From: Sulfurimonas sp.
Lineage (GTDB): Bacteria > Campylobacterota > Campylobacteria > Campylobacterales > Sulfurimonadaceae
NCBI GenBank assembly: GCA_027063645.1
Contig: JAMORK010000036.1
Span: 1 to 64,000, forward strand
Length of the DNA: 64,000 nt
Reading direction: 5' to 3'
The notes below the pieces were generated by a model. The model made no database searches. It worked only from the letters and a program-made list of their open reading frames with translations, and was not told where the DNA came from. The translations under genes were made by a program, and so were the position numbers. This document shows positions 1-9,447 of the stretch, piece after piece (position 1 is the stretch's first letter; each line of letters begins with the position of its first letter).

Positions 1-1084
1 AATCACCTGCTTTTAAGTCATCAAGCATAATAGAGCTTTTTCTTCGACGGCGTTTTTTATCTGGTTTATTTAAAGAGATAATAAGCTCATCAGGAGTAAT
101 AATATTTAGAATATATCCAGCTTTTACTTGTGTTATATTGGAAGTATCATATAAACCCACTTGTTTAAACGAAGCTGCAGATGCAGCAATAATAGTAACT
201 TTTTTGTCTGTATGCACACGAAGGAGTTGTGCAACATCGGCTACAACCAACTCCTTAACATTTTCATTCTCTTCTAGTATCTCAAGATCAAATTTTTCTC
301 TACTTATTTTTGGATCATTAATCCCATATGCATCTTTGAGTGTATGATCAAGGTTTCGAGAAAGCATCACTTTTTTATCTTGCATAAAATTTTCTGCCAT
401 CTCTTCTAAATGCCAAAAGCCTAAAGAAGCTACATCTTTTTGCATTGCATCAAAAGGGGAATTTTCTACCTTTTCTTGCAGTTGGTTGAAAGATGTTTCA
501 TCTAAGGAGTAAAATGCAGGTGTTAATGTGTAAGTATCAAGTTCTTCACCCAGAGTTCTTTGTGTTTCAAGGGAAAACTCTTTTATTTGTTCAATCTCAT
601 TATCGAACAAAGAGATTCTTATAGGATTAGCAGTTGCTGGAACAAAGATATCGATGATATCTCCACGATGAGAAATTTCCCCCTCAACTTGTACCATATC
701 TACAAAATTGTAACCCCAAAAAAGCATCTTTTCTTTAAAAGACTTTAGCTCTAAAACCTCTCCAAAATCTAATGAGATACTCTCAAGTAGATCCTCTTTT
801 GGTAAGGGGAATAGTAAAGTTTTTAAAGGGGATATAATAAGTGGTTTCTTTTTCGCTTTATAATAAGTTCTTAAAGATGAGAGAAGTTCATGTAACTCCT
901 CTTTATAAGAGCGAAGATCATCCCCAAAACTTGGACGAAAGTCTGGGAAAAGAACTACATCTCTTTGAAAAAAATGAGCTACAGCTTCAAGCTCATGTGC
1001 CTCTTTTATATTGTCACATATAAGAAGGTCTAACTCATCTGTTGTATGAGTTTTAAAATAGTGAAATAAAGAGGCTTGTGACAT
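1..1084 (-). CDS. mfd: Transcription-repair coupling factor Mfd, N-terminal part (cut by window edge)
   Basis: Mfd displaces RNA polymerase stalled at DNA lesions and recruits UvrA. I translated the minus strand from the ATG at 1084 and found an open frame of about 361 codons that runs off the left edge. It carries the UvrB-like module typical of Mfd: RGDIIDIFVPA near residue 140, followed by DNEIEQIKEFSLETQRTLG. The segment MLDDLKAGD at the window edge matches the start of the RNA-polymerase-interacting domain. The helicase domains lie outside the window. An AGGA ribosome-binding site precedes the ATG. The gene follows the bactofilin gene after 50 bp. The assignment rests on the N-terminal module only, but these motifs are characteristic. 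Confidence 0.88.
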   Translation of the reverse strand, partial: MSQASLFHYFKTHTTDELDLLICDNIKEAHELEAVAHFFQRDVVLFPDFRPSFGDDLRSYKEELHELLSSLRTYYKAKKKPLIISPLKTLLFPLPKEDLLESISLDFGEVLELKSFKEKMLFWGYNFVDMVQVEGEISHRGDIIDIFVPATANPIRISLFDNEIEQIKEFSLETQRTLGEELDTYTLTPAFYSLDETSFNQLQEKVENSPFDAMQKDVASLGFWHLEEMAENFMQDKKVMLSRNLDHTLKDAYGINDPKISREKFDLEILEENENVKELVVADVAQLLRVHTDKKVTIIAASAASFKQVGLYDTSNITQVKAGYILNIITPDELIISLNKPDKKRRRRKSSIMLDDLKAGD

Positions 1085-1092
1085 GAGTTTCC

Positions 1093-1124
1093 TAGGGTAG
1101 TTTTAATGGTGACATTTTACCCTA
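1093..1124 (-). repeat. Inverted repeat in the bactofilin-mfd spacer, next to the mfd ribosome-binding site
   Basis: TAGGGTA (1093-1099) and TACCCTA (1118-1124) form a perfect 7-bp inverted repeat with an 18-nt loop. It fills the 50-bp gap between the bactofilin stop and the mfd start. On the minus strand the distal arm runs directly into the AGGA ribosome-binding site of mfd. Folding could therefore limit mfd translation, or the repeat could be a protein-binding site. There is no U-tract, so a terminator is unlikely. Confidence 0.4.
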
Positions 1125-1134
1125 AGAAGTTTAG

Positions 1135-1533
1135 TTAAGATTTAGAAAGATCTGTAGCTTTGTTTTTTTTAGAGTCTTTAACAATACTATTTCCTTCAAA
1201 AATACCTCTAGACTCAATCACAAGCTCTAAAGAAGAGATTTCACCCTTAACATGACCAGCAGCTTTAATCTCTACTCTATCAGCATTAATAGTACCCTCA
1301 ACTAAACCTTGAACAACAAGTCTTTGAGTATTGATCACCCCTTTAACCTGACCGTTTTTGCCGATATTTACCTCTTTTTTAGAGTGAATTTCTCCCTCTA
1401 ATGCTCCATCAATATAAAGGTTACAGTCTAATTCTATTTCCCCTTTGATTCTTGCACCTGCTGTGATGATGGTAGTGTTTGAGTCGGTTTGAGTACTTTT
1501 ATGTTCGCTGTCGCTGCTACTAAAGATTGCCAT
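1135..1533 (-). CDS. ccmA: Bactofilin (CcmA-like cytoskeletal protein)
   Basis: Bactofilins polymerise into filaments through a right-handed beta-helix. In Helicobacter pylori the bactofilin CcmA works with Csd peptidases to set helical cell shape. The 132-residue product has the family plan: a short polar N-terminal tail, a repetitive glycine/valine core at about residues 25-115 (GARIKGEIELDCNLYIDG, then GEIHSKKEVNIGKNG and GLVEGTINADRVEIKA), and a polar tail. It has no signal peptide or membrane segment, so it is cytoplasmic. Its first 100 nt overlap the M23 peptidase gene in another frame, which suggests translational coupling and a shared role in shaping the wall. Confidence 0.88.
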   Translation of the reverse strand: MAIFSSSDSEHKSTQTDSNTTIITAGARIKGEIELDCNLYIDGALEGEIHSKKEVNIGKNGQVKGVINTQRLVVQGLVEGTINADRVEIKAAGHVKGEISSLELVIESRGIFEGNSIVKDSKKNKATDLSKS

Positions 1534-2393
1534 GGTATTTTCTTCTCCTTTTTAAATATTTCATTATAATTTTCCATACTCCATTTTATAAACCAAAATG
1601 GATTGACTACATTATGGATAAAACGTATCTCATAATGAAGATGGGGACCATTACTCATACCAGAGTTTCCAGTATAGGCGATTAAATCCCCTTTTTTTAC
1701 AAACTTCGTTGATTTTATCACAATTTTGTTTAAATGTCCGTAGTAGGTTCTAAAGCCAAATGCATGTTGAATAATCACTAAACGACCAAAACCACTCTTT
1801 TTATGGTTTCCAGCATATTCGATTATCCCATCAGCAGGTGCATACACAGGAGTATTCATTTTTGCTTTCATATCACTACCACGATGAAACTCGCGTCTTC
1901 CAAGTGTTGGATGGATTCGATAACCAAACTTACTTGTGATACCATGGTACTCAATAGGTGAACCACTTGGTATAAGTTGTAACATTGTAGCCATATGCTC
2001 AGAGTTCATCTTTGTAAAATTGACTCTATCTTGTAAAGAGATCTCATTTGAAACAGGATTCATCCCTATCATAGTTTCTATCTCTGTTAAGGAATCTGAA
2101 AGTTCATGAAGTTCTTTTTTCTTCTCTTGCAAAGATGACTTTGTGGTTTGCATAATTGCTTGAAGCTCTTTATTTTGTTTTTTGAGTTTTTTATATGCAA
2201 GTTCTACTGAGCTTCTCTTTGTTTGCATATCTTTAACACTTGAACTTAAATACAAGATAACAGCTACACCTAAAAAACTCACGACAACTAAAAATACAAG
2301 AGCATACAAGATAACTCGTTTGACAAACTTATGAAGATTTATCTGCTTTACACCACTATCATCATGAATGGTGATCGTAAAATGGTTATCCAA
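1434..2393 (-). CDS. Membrane-anchored M23 (LytM-type) peptidoglycan endopeptidase, Csd1-like
   Basis: This is a zinc metallopeptidase that cuts peptide cross-links in peptidoglycan. Of its 319 residues, about 28-53 form one transmembrane segment and 55-108 a predicted coiled coil. The C-terminal half is the M23 domain. All expected residues are visible: H170 and D174 (EFHRGSDM), H220 (YYGHL), and H251 and H253 (HLHYE). The start overlaps folC by 8 nt and the end overlaps the bactofilin gene by 100 nt. The peptidase-bactofilin pairing resembles csd1-ccmA of Helicobacter pylori, so a role in cell shape is likely. The exact Csd orthologue is not established, so no symbol is given. Confidence 0.88.
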   Translation of the reverse strand: MDNHFTITIHDDSGVKQINLHKFVKRVILYALVFLVVVSFLGVAVILYLSSSVKDMQTKRSSVELAYKKLKKQNKELQAIMQTTKSSLQEKKKELHELSDSLTEIETMIGMNPVSNEISLQDRVNFTKMNSEHMATMLQLIPSGSPIEYHGITSKFGYRIHPTLGRREFHRGSDMKAKMNTPVYAPADGIIEYAGNHKKSGFGRLVIIQHAFGFRTYYGHLNKIVIKSTKFVKKGDLIAYTGNSGMSNGPHLHYEIRFIHNVVNPFWFIKWSMENYNEIFKKEKKIPWQSLVAATANIKVLKPTQTLPSSQQVQESKGK

Positions 2394-3534
2394 TATATCC
2401 CTTTAAAAATGCCTCTACCACACTGAACGATCCAAAAATCAAGTATTTTTTATCGTTTTGCAAAGCTGTAAAATCTTTATAAGAGAACCCTAGATTTTCT
2501 AAAACTACTTGCATATTCTCTCGTGTTTCTATTCTCTCTTCATCAACTTTTATAATATATACATCTTCTATTATTGGCTGAAGAATCTCAAGTATCTCTT
2601 TATAATTCTTATCTTTGTAACTATTATAAACTAAAATATACTTGTCTTCTCTTAAACTCTCCAATATTCTTTTCGCGGCAAGGGTATTGTGTCCCACATC
2701 CACTAAAACATTTTCTTGCACACAACTCAATCTACCAAATAATTTCGCATTATGAAAAATATCTTTTTGAAAGGGTATTTGAAAAAAATGAAGTGCAGCC
2801 ATAGCAAGTGAAAGATTTTCAAGTAAATAGGGGGCTAAAGAGAGCTCCTCTTGCAAAATCTCAAGTATCTCTTTATCGCTCTTTTGGATAAAATAATCTA
2901 AGGTATAAAACTCTTTATCTTTCTCTTTAGCCAAGAGAGATGCTATTTCATAAACCTTGTCATAACTTTGTTTTGCCAATATCGCATAGTTTTGAACTGC
3001 ATTGAGCTTTGTAGTGGCAATACTCTCAATGCTATCTCCTAGAAAAGCCTCATGGTCTTTATCTATTGGAGTCACTAAGGTTAAACTTTTTGGAAATACA
3101 GCCGTTGCATCATGCTCACCACCAAGCCCAGCTTCAAGTACAACATAATCACACTCTGCATAAAGAAGCATCGCTAAGAGTGTCGTATACTCAAAGTAAC
3201 TCAAAGCATCCCTATCTTGTGTATCTAAGATCTGCAGTAATTTCTTATGCATGTTCTCTAAGAGTTCATCATTAACATCTTCTCCATTAAGCCAGATACG
3301 TTCGTTAAACTCTAAGATATGGGGAGAGGTATAATGACCAACTTTATAACCTAGTTTATTGAGTGCAGAGGCTAAAAAGCGTCCCGTTGTGCCCTTGCCA
3401 TTTGTGCCTATAAGATGGATTATTTGAGGAGTTTTGAAGTGATGCTTTATCTTTGTATATACCCTTGGCATACGGGCATAGTCAATTTCATCATAATAAA
3501 GTGGTTTCTTGTTTAAAAAAGTCTCTAGTAGCAT
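2386..3534 (-). CDS. folC: Bifunctional dihydrofolate synthase / folylpolyglutamate synthase
   Basis: FolC adds glutamate to dihydropteroate and to reduced folates using ATP. The 382-residue protein has the Mur-ligase-type P-loop GTNGKGTT at residues 43-50. The following LGYKVGHYTSPHILEFNERI is the FolC substrate-loop signature, and LDVGH-type residues (VLVDVGHNTLAAKRI) lie in the C-terminal domain. It is somewhat shorter than the roughly 420 residues of E. coli FolC, as is usual in this phylum. It sits 2 bp after the diguanylate cyclase gene and overlaps the M23 peptidase gene by 8 bp, so it is almost certainly within the same operon. Confidence 0.92.
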   Translation of the reverse strand: MLLETFLNKKPLYYDEIDYARMPRVYTKIKHHFKTPQIIHLIGTNGKGTTGRFLASALNKLGYKVGHYTSPHILEFNERIWLNGEDVNDELLENMHKKLLQILDTQDRDALSYFEYTTLLAMLLYAECDYVVLEAGLGGEHDATAVFPKSLTLVTPIDKDHEAFLGDSIESIATTKLNAVQNYAILAKQSYDKVYEIASLLAKEKDKEFYTLDYFIQKSDKEILEILQEELSLAPYLLENLSLAMAALHFFQIPFQKDIFHNAKLFGRLSCVQENVLVDVGHNTLAAKRILESLREDKYILVYNSYKDKNYKEILEILQPIIEDVYIIKVDEERIETRENMQVVLENLGFSYKDFTALQNDKKYLIFGSFSVVEAFLKGYIG

Positions 3535-3536
3535 CT

Positions 3537-5081
3537 TTATTTATATGCTACTCTATTTCTACCATCATGTTTGGCCTTATAAAGATACTCATCAGCCGAG
3601 TTTAAAACGGCTTGAAGAGAAACATGACGAGCACGTTCAGAAACACCAACAGAGACTGTAACATCAATTCTTTGACCCTTATACATAAAACGTGATTTTT
3701 GAACATGTTTACGTACTTTCTCTGCAAATATCACTCCACCTTTCGTATCGGTATCGCTCAATATCGCCAAAAATTCTTCACCACCAAAACGTCCTATAAT
3801 ATCTACACTTCGTGATTCTTTTTTCAAGATTCCAGCAAATGCAGCAAGCACAGCATCTCCAGCTTCATGTCCATAGGTGTCATTTACTTTTTTGAAATGA
3901 TCTAAATCAAACATAGCAACAGAAAAATTATGTCCATGGCGTTTAAATTCAGCCTCTTTTCTCTCTAAATGTTCATCTAAACCACGTTTATTATAAAGTT
4001 TTGTTAGAAAGTCTTCTTTTGTTTCTTTTTTAGCAGCTTCTAGTTCTTGTTCTAGTTTTCTCACCTTTTTACTTAAAAGTGTCACCTCTTGAGAATGGCT
4101 TTTTAAGTCATTACTTAAAAGCTGCGTGTTCTCTTCGAGCGCTACAGCTATGGTAAAAAGTTTTTTATGTGCAGTTTTAAAATTTGTACTTGAGAGTTCA
4201 TTATAACTCTCTAGTTCCACTTTAATTTTTTGGATCTCAACCGTAGATGCATCAGAGCTTTCAATCATATCTATAAGACGTAGACTAAGTTTATCTAAAA
4301 CGCCATCAAGAGACTCTACCATATCTTTAACACTCTCTTTATCAAGTGCTATACGAAGGAGTATTGCTGTTTTTATCTCAGCCTCAATGCTGTTTTTTTC
4401 TAAAAGTTCTGGGTTGGAACGTATCTTTTGACTAATATCAGCGATCTTCTCATTCACACTAGATGCTATTGATGGAACAAAAGAAGCAACAAGAAGAGAT
4501 GCAATCTTTGAAAGATCCATATCTTTTGAAAGAACTTTTCCCTCAGTATGAAGATGAAGGTTTTCTATACTAGCCTTTAAATCATCGCTGTCTATATCAC
4601 CCAAGCTTTTTAAACTTTGTAAAAATGTATCATCATAAGTGGTTATAAAATTGACCCATAATTGGCGAAATTGATCTATTTGAGCAACTGAGGGGGAGTT
4701 ACTTATAAGATCCAAACTTCTATTTGCCAGTTCACTAGCCTCTTTATTGTGTAAAACACCTATAACCTGTAACACTCTTTTTAAAAGTAGTGTTTGTGCT
4801 TCTAAAGTTTCTGAGCATATTGTTGAACTTGTACGATTGAGTTTTGAGATTAAAAATCGTACCAGTTCATTCATAGTCTTGATACGGTAACTTTTTAGAT
4901 CTTTTTGCAGATCACTATTGAGTTTAGATTTAAATTTCTCAAGATGCGAGCAATCTTCTACTTGCATATTTGCTTTTGTAACTTCTTTACAAAAAGCTTC
5001 TGCATAAAAATCAGGTGTAAGAAGTTTTCCCTCTAACTCTAATCTTTTGACAGCTTTTTTGATGATGCTTTGTATTGTCAT
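3537..5081 (-). CDS. Diguanylate cyclase with long helical N-terminal region (GGDEF)
   Basis: This enzyme makes cyclic di-GMP from two GTP. The GGDEF domain occupies about residues 355-514 of 514. Its active-site loop is GGEEF at 433-437, preceded by FDLDHFKKVNDTYGH at 391-405. An RxxD inhibitory site, RSVD (424-427), lies five residues before the loop, so product feedback is likely. The first 350 residues are mainly helical, with a coiled coil just before the catalytic domain. They show no transmembrane segment and no sensor domain I recognise. The protein is probably cytoplasmic. It lies between lptE and folC in the long minus-strand run. Confidence 0.9.
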   Translation of the reverse strand: MTIQSIIKKAVKRLELEGKLLTPDFYAEAFCKEVTKANMQVEDCSHLEKFKSKLNSDLQKDLKSYRIKTMNELVRFLISKLNRTSSTICSETLEAQTLLLKRVLQVIGVLHNKEASELANRSLDLISNSPSVAQIDQFRQLWVNFITTYDDTFLQSLKSLGDIDSDDLKASIENLHLHTEGKVLSKDMDLSKIASLLVASFVPSIASSVNEKIADISQKIRSNPELLEKNSIEAEIKTAILLRIALDKESVKDMVESLDGVLDKLSLRLIDMIESSDASTVEIQKIKVELESYNELSSTNFKTAHKKLFTIAVALEENTQLLSNDLKSHSQEVTLLSKKVRKLEQELEAAKKETKEDFLTKLYNKRGLDEHLERKEAEFKRHGHNFSVAMFDLDHFKKVNDTYGHEAGDAVLAAFAGILKKESRSVDIIGRFGGEEFLAILSDTDTKGGVIFAEKVRKHVQKSRFMYKGQRIDVTVSVGVSERARHVSLQAVLNSADEYLYKAKHDGRNRVAYK

Positions 5082-5092
5082 ACTCTACCCCT

Positions 5093-5611
5093 TTATTTTT
5101 TTCTAGAACCCTCTGCAGATACAGTTGCAACGAATGAAGCAATTGCTTTTATGGAAGAAAATTTAATAGCATCAAATCTATCTTGATCCGTCACAACAGC
5201 ATTTGGAGCGATTGAGAAATCATATGTTCCACTTGTTTTATAATTTTTAGTAGTTTTACCCGTTTGTCTTTGTATTACTAAGCTAATTGTAGCACGATAC
5301 CCTACTACATAACCATCAGCATTATATTGAATAGGTGCATACCTTGGAGGAGAGATACTTATAGTTAAGTGTGTATCAGAGTAATCTTTAGTAGTTAATG
5401 AAGCATGAAATATCTCTACAATTGCAGCATCAACAGCATCTTTAATAATCACCGTATTTTCAGGATCTTGTGCTGAGATAATAACACTTGTACTAATCTT
5501 CTCACCAACTACTTCACGAGAGTACTTTGAACTTGGTTTATAACCACAACCAACTACAAGTAAAGATAAAACACTTAAAAGAAGAAACTTTAGAACAAAT
5601 ATCTTTCTCAT
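5093..5611 (-). CDS. lptE: LptE-like outer-membrane lipoprotein
   Basis: LptE is the lipoprotein plug of the LptD translocon that inserts lipopolysaccharide into the outer membrane. The 172-residue product has a signal peptide with lipobox LVVGC, giving acylated Cys22, followed by GYKPSSKYSREV. LptE proteins typically begin the mature chain with CGY/CGF. The gene starts 2 bp after leuS, and the leuS-lptE pairing is also found in E. coli, which supports the call. Sequence similarity across LptE proteins is weak, so the assignment depends on lipobox, size and position. A generic lipoprotein is the alternative. Confidence 0.7.
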   Translation of the reverse strand: MRKIFVLKFLLLSVLSLLVVGCGYKPSSKYSREVVGEKISTSVIISAQDPENTVIIKDAVDAAIVEIFHASLTTKDYSDTHLTISISPPRYAPIQYNADGYVVGYRATISLVIQRQTGKTTKNYKTSGTYDFSIAPNAVVTDQDRFDAIKFSSIKAIASFVATVSAEGSRKK

Positions 5612-5613
5612 TT

Positions 5614-8067
5614 TTATCCTTTTATAACTAAATTCACTAGCTTACCTGGAACAACAATCTCTTTAACTATTGTCTTATCTTCCAACCATTTAGCAACTTC
5701 AGCTTTTGCAAGTTCTAAGATCTCCTCTTTAGTTGCATCTTTTGCAACTTCAATCTCACTACGGCGTTTCCCATTGACTGAAACAGCTAAAGTGATACTA
5801 TCTTCTACAAAAACCTCTTCAATTATCTCTTGTGGAGCAAGATTTTTCAGTTTAAAATATTTCTCTGAAATCTCCCAACAAGTATGTGGAATAACAGGTT
5901 CCATTATGGAGCTTAAAATCCAATAACCCTCACTCCATACATCAGCATTATCTTGAGCATTAAGTGCATTCATCGCTTCCATAACACCTGCAATCATAGT
6001 ATTAAAAGTGTAGCGTTCATCAAAAACATCGTTTGAACGAACAAGTGCTTCATACACTTTTTTACGAGCAAATTTTTCCTCTTTTGAGAGTGAAGCATGG
6101 TCTATAACAGGTTTTACATCAGTTGCTACAATATTTGAGCTTCTGTCATAAAAACGTTTTATAAACTTATAAGCCCCATCAACTGCTGAGTCATTCCACT
6201 CAAGTTCTTGTGTTGGAGGTGCTGCAAAAAGGATAAATAAACGTGCTGTATCTGCACCATATTTCTCTATGATAGCATCAGGATCAACAGTATTACCTTT
6301 AGATTTAGACATTTTTGCACCATCTTTAAGTACCATACCTTGAGTAAGAAGTTTATCAAATGGTTCATCAAACTCTAAGTATCCTAAATCACGAAAAACT
6401 TTTGTAAAGAAACGTGCATATAAAAGGTGTAAAATAGCATGTTCAATCCCACCAATATAGTGATCAACACCCATCCAGTATTTAATCTGTTCAGCTGAAA
6501 ATGCCTCTTTTTCCCAATTTTGTGGTGATGCACAAAAACGCAAGAAGTACCAAGAAGACTCTACAAAAGTATCCATAGTATCTGTTTCACGAATTGCATC
6601 TTTACCACACTTAGGACAAGAACAGTGTTTCCATGTTGGATGGTTTTCAAGTGGACTTCCCTCACCATTAATCTCTACATCATCAGGAAGTGCAATTGGA
6701 AGATTCTCTTTTTTCTCCATCACAAGACCACAATCTTCACAATGGATAAAAGGTATAGGAGCACCCCAGTAACGCTGACGACTTACACCCCAATCTTTAA
6801 GTTTATAGTTGGTTGTTTTCTTTCCTAAGCCCTTATCTTCAAACATCTTAATGATGTTATATTGGCTCTTTTTAGAGTCCATACCATCAAATTCACCAGA
6901 GTTAAAAAGAACACCTCTCTCTGTATAAGCTTTCTCACTTACATCAACATCACCATCTTTTGGTTTAATCACAGCATTTATAGGAAGATCATATTTCTTT
7001 GCAAAATCGTAATCTCTATCATCATGAGCAGGTACTGCCATAACAGCTCCACTACCGTAATCCATAAGTACAAAATTTGCTATCCAAACAGGGATAGTTT
7101 TCCCTGTTAAAGGGTGAACTACATTAAGTCCAAGAGGAAGTCCAGCTTTCTCTTTTTGTCTATCAATAGAAGAAGTACTTTTCATCTTGTTAATTTCAGC
7201 AATAGTTGCCTCATCTAAAAGCTTGTTTTCAATCATGTAAGTAACAATCGCATGTTCAGGAGCAAGTGCTGTATAACTTACACCATAGATAGTATCAGGG
7301 CGAGTAGTAAACACATCAAAACTCTCAAACTTCCCATCAAGTTTTGCTTTAGAATCTGCATCAAAGAAAAGATCAAACGCGAGACCGTTTGATTTTCCTA
7401 TCCAGTTCTCTTGCATAGTAAGCACTTGTTTTGGCCAACCATCTTCAAGCTGTTTTAAGTCATCTAACAGTTCATCAGCATACTGAGTAATTTTAAAATA
7501 GTACTGATTCATATCTTTTTTCACAATCGGAGTATCACAACGCCAACAACAGCCATCTATCACCTGCTCATTTGCAAGAACAGTTTGGTCATGCGGGCAC
7601 CAGTTTAGCAGCCCTTTTTCACGATAAAGAAGCCCTTTGTTGTACATATCTATCATAAAAGCTTGCTCAAACTTTGTATAAAGCTCATCCGATGTTGCCA
7701 TCTCACGTTTACGGCTAAAAGAGAAACCTAAAGAGTAAAACTCATTTTTCATATAGTCGATGTTATCGTATGTCCAACCCTTGGGATGGCTTCCGTTTTT
7801 AATCGCTGCATTTTCAGCAGGCATACCAAAAGAGTCAAATCCAATAGGATGAAGTACATTCATCCCCTGTTGACGATAATAACGAGCAAAAGCATCAGAG
7901 ATTGAGTAGTTTCTTACATGTCCCATATGTAAACGTCCACTTGGAAACGGAAACATACTTAAAATGTATTTTTTCTCTTGTGTAAAATCTTCACTTGGTT
8001 CAAAACTATCGTTTTGTTTCCAATACTCTTGCCATTTTTTTTCTATTTCTTTTGAACTATATTCCAA
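5614..8067 (-). CDS. leuS: Leucyl-tRNA synthetase
   Basis: This is a class I aminoacyl-tRNA synthetase that charges tRNA-Leu. The 817-residue protein carries the HIGH motif as HMGH (residues 47-50) and the KMSKS motif near residue 585. The editing domain in between includes [21 protein letters not shown]-x2-C pair in each of two segments (HCEDCGLV and CSCPKCGKD) resembles a zinc-binding insertion. Length and domain order match the bacterial family. It lies directly upstream of lptE in the same run. Confidence 0.97.
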   Translation of the reverse strand: MEYSSKEIEKKWQEYWKQNDSFEPSEDFTQEKKYILSMFPFPSGRLHMGHVRNYSISDAFARYYRQQGMNVLHPIGFDSFGMPAENAAIKNGSHPKGWTYDNIDYMKNEFYSLGFSFSRKREMATSDELYTKFEQAFMIDMYNKGLLYREKGLLNWCPHDQTVLANEQVIDGCCWRCDTPIVKKDMNQYYFKITQYADELLDDLKQLEDGWPKQVLTMQENWIGKSNGLAFDLFFDADSKAKLDGKFESFDVFTTRPDTIYGVSYTALAPEHAIVTYMIENKLLDEATIAEINKMKSTSSIDRQKEKAGLPLGLNVVHPLTGKTIPVWIANFVLMDYGSGAVMAVPAHDDRDYDFAKKYDLPINAVIKPKDGDVDVSEKAYTERGVLFNSGEFDGMDSKKSQYNIIKMFEDKGLGKKTTNYKLKDWGVSRQRYWGAPIPFIHCEDCGLVMEKKENLPIALPDDVEINGEGSPLENHPTWKHCSCPKCGKDAIRETDTMDTFVESSWYFLRFCASPQNWEKEAFSAEQIKYWMGVDHYIGGIEHAILHLLYARFFTKVFRDLGYLEFDEPFDKLLTQGMVLKDGAKMSKSKGNTVDPDAIIEKYGADTARLFILFAAPPTQELEWNDSAVDGAYKFIKRFYDRSSNIVATDVKPVIDHASLSKEEKFARKKVYEALVRSNDVFDERYTFNTMIAGVMEAMNALNAQDNADVWSEGYWILSSIMEPVIPHTCWEISEKYFKLKNLAPQEIIEEVFVEDSITLAVSVNGKRRSEIEVAKDATKEEILELAKAEVAKWLEDKTIVKEIVVPGKLVNLVIKG

Positions 8068-8087
8068 TTTGTTTTTTCCTATAAATA

Positions 8088-8426
8088 TTAATATTCTTCG
8101 TGTGTTTTTGAACTCTCAATGTAAACAAGACCCATTGAGAAGATATTTGCTATAAGTGCACCAATTGCAAGTGCGATAGCCCAGCTGTCATTATTTAAAA
8201 TCACTAAAAAGATAAAAGCTGGAATCAGATGTAAATCTGCGACTAAAGAGGAAGCTAGAAGCTCTGCTGAGAGAAGGTTTCGCACACCTATCTTTAAAAT
8301 GGTACTCACAAGGTTTAAACTCGCAGCAACAAACAATGAGATTGCAGTATTTTCATAAAGAAAACCTGCAATCGATGTTAAACTCATCAATGAAAAAAAT
8401 ACGTATACTACTTTACCCCAATCCAT
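8088..8426 (-). CDS. Small integral membrane protein of unknown function
   Basis: The 112-residue product is almost entirely hydrophobic, with about four membrane segments and a short polar tail ([11 protein letters not shown]). I recall a conserved uncharacterised family of this type (possibly DUF6394) between secF and leuS in Campylobacterota, but I cannot confirm it. No catalytic motif is visible. It sits 20 bp before leuS and 46 bp after secF. A TATAAT on the minus strand at 8459-8464 could give it and leuS their own promoter. No function is proposed. Confidence 0.7.
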   Translation of the reverse strand: MDWGKVVYVFFSLMSLTSIAGFLYENTAISLFVAASLNLVSTILKIGVRNLLSAELLASSLVADLHLIPAFIFLVILNNDSWAIALAIGALIANIFSMGLVYIESSKTHEEY

Positions 8427-8472
8427 ATCTAACTTCCTTTAATTAATTGTATGCAAACATTATAGCAATATT

Positions 8473-9444
8473 TTACATAACTCCTGATTCAAACTGATCA
8501 CGCATTCTTTGCTTTTCAGCCTCACGTTTTGCTTTTTCTGCTAGCTTATTATGGTAATTTTTCACATCAAAGCCAAACCATAAAAGGATAGGCGATGCTA
8601 CAAAGATAGATGAGTATGTACCAACAACAACACCCACTAAAAGTGTAAATGCAAAGGCATGAATAATCTCACCACCAAAGATAAAGAGTGTAAAGACCAC
8701 AAAAAATGTTGTTAAAGAGGTAAGTGTTGTACGCGCTAATGTTCTCGTAATTGACTCATTAATCGTCTCTTCTAGTTCCACATTTTTAGATCCTGTTACA
8801 CCCTCACGGATACGGTCAAAAACAATGATAGTATCATTAAGTGAGTACCCAAGAATTGTAAGGAGTGCTGCTAAAACATCAAGATTAACATCTACACTAA
8901 AGAGTGCAACTGCACCAAGAGCGATACTCACATCATGCACAAGTGCAACGATAGAAGCAACCGCAAAACGCCACTCAAATCTAAATGCAACATAAACCAA
9001 GATCCCTAAAACAGCTAAGAGAAGTGACATTATCCCCTTCTCTTTAAGCTCGGCACCAACTGTTGGACCAACTATGTCAACACGACGGATCTCGAAGTTT
9101 CCAGTTCCCTTTAGTGCGACTCGTGTTTCATCTCCAATATCTTGTGTAACATTCCCTGTAGTTGTTTTCATACGAATCACAACCTCATCAGGTGAACCAA
9201 ATTCACTTATAGAAGCTCCATCAAAAAGTACATTATCTTTAAGAGCTAAACGCATCTTTTTTATTGGTGCATCAGTATCGTATTTTACTTGAACAATTGT
9301 TCCACCAGCAAAGTCTACACCATAGTTAAGACCCTTTGTTGCTAAAATAGCATACGAACTCACCACTAAAAGTATAGAGATAATCATCGCTATCTTTGAT
9401 TTACCCATAAAATTAAAGGTTCTAGTATATTTAAAAAATTCCAT
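8473..9444 (-). CDS. secF: Protein translocase subunit SecF
   Basis: SecF joins SecD in using the proton motive force to pull secreted proteins through SecYEG. The 323-residue protein has one N-terminal membrane segment followed by the signature GLNYGVDFAGGTIVQV. A periplasmic domain comes next, then five membrane segments containing LAALLTILGYSLNDTIIVFDRIRE, the conserved SecF D-R motif. It follows secD by 3 bp, so the two are co-translated. Length and topology match the family. Confidence 0.96.
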   Translation of the reverse strand: MEFFKYTRTFNFMGKSKIAMIISILLVVSSYAILATKGLNYGVDFAGGTIVQVKYDTDAPIKKMRLALKDNVLFDGASISEFGSPDEVVIRMKTTTGNVTQDIGDETRVALKGTGNFEIRRVDIVGPTVGAELKEKGIMSLLLAVLGILVYVAFRFEWRFAVASIVALVHDVSIALGAVALFSVDVNLDVLAALLTILGYSLNDTIIVFDRIREGVTGSKNVELEETINESITRTLARTTLTSLTTFFVVFTLFIFGGEIIHAFAFTLLVGVVVGTYSSIFVASPILLWFGFDVKNYHNKLAEKAKREAEKQRMRDQFESGVM

Positions 9445-9447
9445 TAC

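Noticed and set aside
1434-1533. Possible frameshift joining the M23 peptidase and bactofilin
   Set aside because: Both frames carry complete, family-like sequence and the bactofilin has its own AAGGAGAAGA-type ribosome-binding site and ATG, so two overlapping genes explain it better.
6625-7110. Plus-strand open frames inside leuS
   Set aside because: They are antisense to a clearly coding synthetase, show no motifs and have skewed composition expected of shadow frames.
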